Assembly (NCBI GenBank): GCA_934662925.1
Contig: CAKUKL010000130.1
Location: forward strand, 1-5,153
DNA length: 5,153 nt
From: an uncultured Oscillospiraceae bacterium
Lineage (GTDB): Bacteria > Bacillota > Clostridia > Oscillospirales > Oscillospiraceae
Reading direction: 5' to 3'
A program made the position numbers and the translations under genes. Numbering within the stretch: position 1 is the first letter of the stretch; each line of letters begins with the position of its first letter. This document shows, piece after piece, positions 3,529-5,153 of the stretch. The notes under the pieces are model-generated. The model searched no databases. It was given only the letters and a program-made list of their open reading frames with translations, and was not told the origin of the DNA.

Positions 3529-5153
3529 TTAACCGAGCATTCCCGCTGACGCGCCGGAATCTCTCGCCGCGTCCTGTTTTGCCTTCAGGATAGCAGCCTG
3601 TGCGCTCTGCGCATCCAGCCCGCCGGCCTGCTGCCGCTGCACTTGGGCCTGCTGCATCTGCGCCTGCTGTGCCATCTGCTGCTGAATCTGCTGCTTCCGC
3701 ATCTCCTCTTCGAGGTATGCCCGCGTCTCTCCGGCGCCCGGATAGTGCAGCAGCTCCATCTTCGTCCAGAACAGGATGAGCGTCTGGATCTGCGCCGGGT
3801 CTCCGAAGGCCCCGGTCTGCAAATTCATCCGGGTCTCCTGCCACATGGCTTCCCGGTTGCTGGCCAGCGGCGCGGACGTGTCGCAGCTGAACAGGAACTG
3901 GTCGTTCCAGCACCATTCCCCCGCTGCGTCCTGCTCCAGAAAGTCGTACCGGTTGAACGTCTCGTACTGCGCGTTTCCGTGGATGTCGTTGGATACCACC
4001 GGCCGCGGCTCGTCCGTGTATGCCAGCTTGAATTTGAACATGGCCTCGAACAGCGCCGCATAGGCCGCGTCCTTCATCACCCGCTTGCTCTCCAGCCGTC
4101 CGGCGCTCTGGGCCGCGGCGAACTCCTTGGCCTTGCCGCTGGTGGCCGTGGCATCCGTCCGCCCCTGAAAACTGTCCGTGATGCCGATGAGCTGCCGGGC
4201 CTCTTCGTATACCTGCGCCAGATAGGTGAGATCCTGCTGGATGTTCCCCTGAAGGTCGTATACGTCGATGAGCGCCTTGCTGGCCGCGTTCCCCGGCCGG
4301 ATGACCTTCATATCGTCCGTGTCCACCCGGATGCTGGCCTCGTCCGGCAGCGTGATGTAGCTTCCGGATTTCAGCAGCTTGTCGATGATCTTGGTCTCGA
4401 TCCGGTTGGTGGTGTTCTGCTGGTCCGCGATATTGTCGATGTCGCTGTCCCCCAGGAACCGGCCGTAGACGCTCACGTTTTTCTGGAGGATCACCGGGAA
4501 GATGTCCGGCTTGTAAAAGGGGACCCGCGTCGGCTCCTCGACGATCTCCACCACCGGCAGGCCCATCTCGTCCACCACCGTGTCGGATGCCGCTTCTCTG
4601 CGTACCATGCCGCCGATGGTGCTGCCGTCGCTTCTGGTGATGGCCACCGGGATCTCCTCGTATCCCTCTTCCGTCTCCTCCCAGCGGCTCCCGCCGCAGT
4701 ACGGGCACGTTTTCCCGCCCCGGCGCTCCGGCTTTCCCGGGTACGGGATCAGCTCCTCTCCCGTCCAGTGCATCGCGTCTCCCGGCCCTGGCAGCTCTGC
4801 CCACAGTTCTGCTTCCCCCGTCCCCCCGGGGAGGACGGAGGGGGTCTCCGGTGGAACCGGTTGTCTCAGCTCCGCTTCGGTCGGCTCCACCGCGCCGCAC
4901 TTGGCGCACCTGCGCAGCCGCCGGGCCTGATAGTCTTCCAGATCCTCCAGCTGCGTGTCGTTCACCCAGCTGTAAAGGCCGATACCGCCCTTGTCGTTGC
5001 GGTAGTATGCGATGTACTGCGTCACCAGATCGTCCGCCGTGGATGCGCTGCCGCTGCCCTTGATGTCCGGCTCTTCCTCTGTCTCGTCCCGGACGTCCAC
5101 GCCGTAGCGCCGGCGGATGTACTCCTTTGTCTGGGGGATCTTCAGGATGACGT
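3529..5153 (-). CDS. Portal protein (partial, N-terminus outside window)
   Basis: Seen: the frame is open from the right window edge to TAA at 3529-3531 (540 residues visible). A GTG at 5100 is not the likely start, because the 17 codons before it (ending KEYIRRRYG) are also open and protein-like. Counting from that GTG as residue 1: two CxxC pairs at 65/68 (CAKC) and 132/135 (CPYC) form a possible zinc ribbon split by a Pro/Gly-rich linker. A central part, about 200-260, contains NTTNRIETKIIDKLL. A long helical region spans about 285-360, and the C-terminal tail, about 466-494, is very Gln/Met-rich. Known: large portals of this type form the dodecameric DNA channel at one capsid vertex and bind terminase and connector. 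Long helical stem and crown regions are usual. Gene order (portal, scaffold, coat) supports the call. The portal subfamily was not verified. Confidence 0.88.
   Translation of the reverse strand, partial: VILKIPQTKEYIRRRYGVDVRDETEEEPDIKGSGSASTADDLVTQYIAYYRNDKGGIGLYSWVNDTQLEDLEDYQARRLRRCAKCGAVEPTEAELRQPVPPETPSVLPGGTGEAELWAELPGPGDAMHWTGEELIPYPGKPERRGGKTCPYCGGSRWEETEEGYEEIPVAITRSDGSTIGGMVRREAASDTVVDEMGLPVVEIVEEPTRVPFYKPDIFPVILQKNVSVYGRFLGDSDIDNIADQQNTTNRIETKIIDKLLKSGSYITLPDEASIRVDTDDMKVIRPGNAASKALIDVYDLQGNIQQDLTYLAQVYEEARQLIGITDSFQGRTDATATSGKAKEFAAAQSAGRLESKRVMKDAAYAALFEAMFKFKLAYTDEPRPVVSNDIHGNAQYETFNRYDFLEQDAAGEWCWNDQFLFSCDTSAPLASNREAMWQETRMNLQTGAFGDPAQIQTLILFWTKMELLHYPGAGETRAYLEEEMRKQQIQQQMAQQAQMQQAQVQRQQAGGLDAQSAQAAILKAKQDAARDSGASAGMLG

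Noticed and set aside
3521..4909. 462-codon minus-strand frame overlapping the portal in another frame
   Set aside because: Its product is almost all Gly, Arg, Ala, Asp and Glu, which is typical of an out-of-frame reading of GC-rich DNA. The portal frame is protein-like and extends to the window edge.

Overview
This window is part of the head-assembly module of a tailed double-stranded DNA phage or prophage. Every convincing gene lies on the minus strand, so the transcript reads from high to low coordinates. The DNA is GC-rich by eye. Genes are preceded by strong AAGGAGG- or AAGGGAG-type ribosome binding sites 6-11 bases before ATG, and there is one clear Rho-independent terminator. Together these suggest a GC-rich Firmicutes host, perhaps a gut clostridium of the Oscillospiraceae type. 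The host assignment is inference from style only, not a database match.

In transcription order the window holds: a portal protein whose N-terminus lies beyond the right edge (3529-5153); a 45-residue protein of unknown function (3242-3379); a scaffolding protein with an acidic N-terminus and a helical body (2206-3168); a small beta-rich head decoration-like protein (1796-2188); the HK97-fold-type major capsid protein (558-1565); a 70-residue head-fiber-like protein (331-543); and the first 38 residues of a probable head-tail connector or adaptor (1-114). The order portal, scaffold, coat, adaptor resembles P22-type morphogenesis clusters. No prohead protease is visible between portal and coat.

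The genes would work together as follows. The portal nucleates the procapsid at one vertex. Scaffold and coat co-assemble around it. The decoration and head-fiber proteins then dress the shell, and the connector extends the portal towards the tail.

Three gaps break the otherwise tight packing, at 115-330, 1566-1795 and 3380-3528, and all are rich in inverted repeats. The most unusual signal is a pair of 36-nt hairpins at 202-237 and 1759-1794. Both have exactly 10-bp perfect arms of different sequence. Both enclose a 16-nt centre that matches at 13 of 16 positions. Five of the ten stem pairs differ between copies, and each change is compensated. This points to a selected or dispersed structured element. 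The gap in front of the coat gene contains a chain of four hairpins. The gap in front of the connector contains a canonical terminator placed directly before that gene's ribosome binding site, which could set the ratio of capsid to connector expression.

I saw no tRNA, rRNA, CRISPR array, transposase, integrase, attachment site or convincing promoter.
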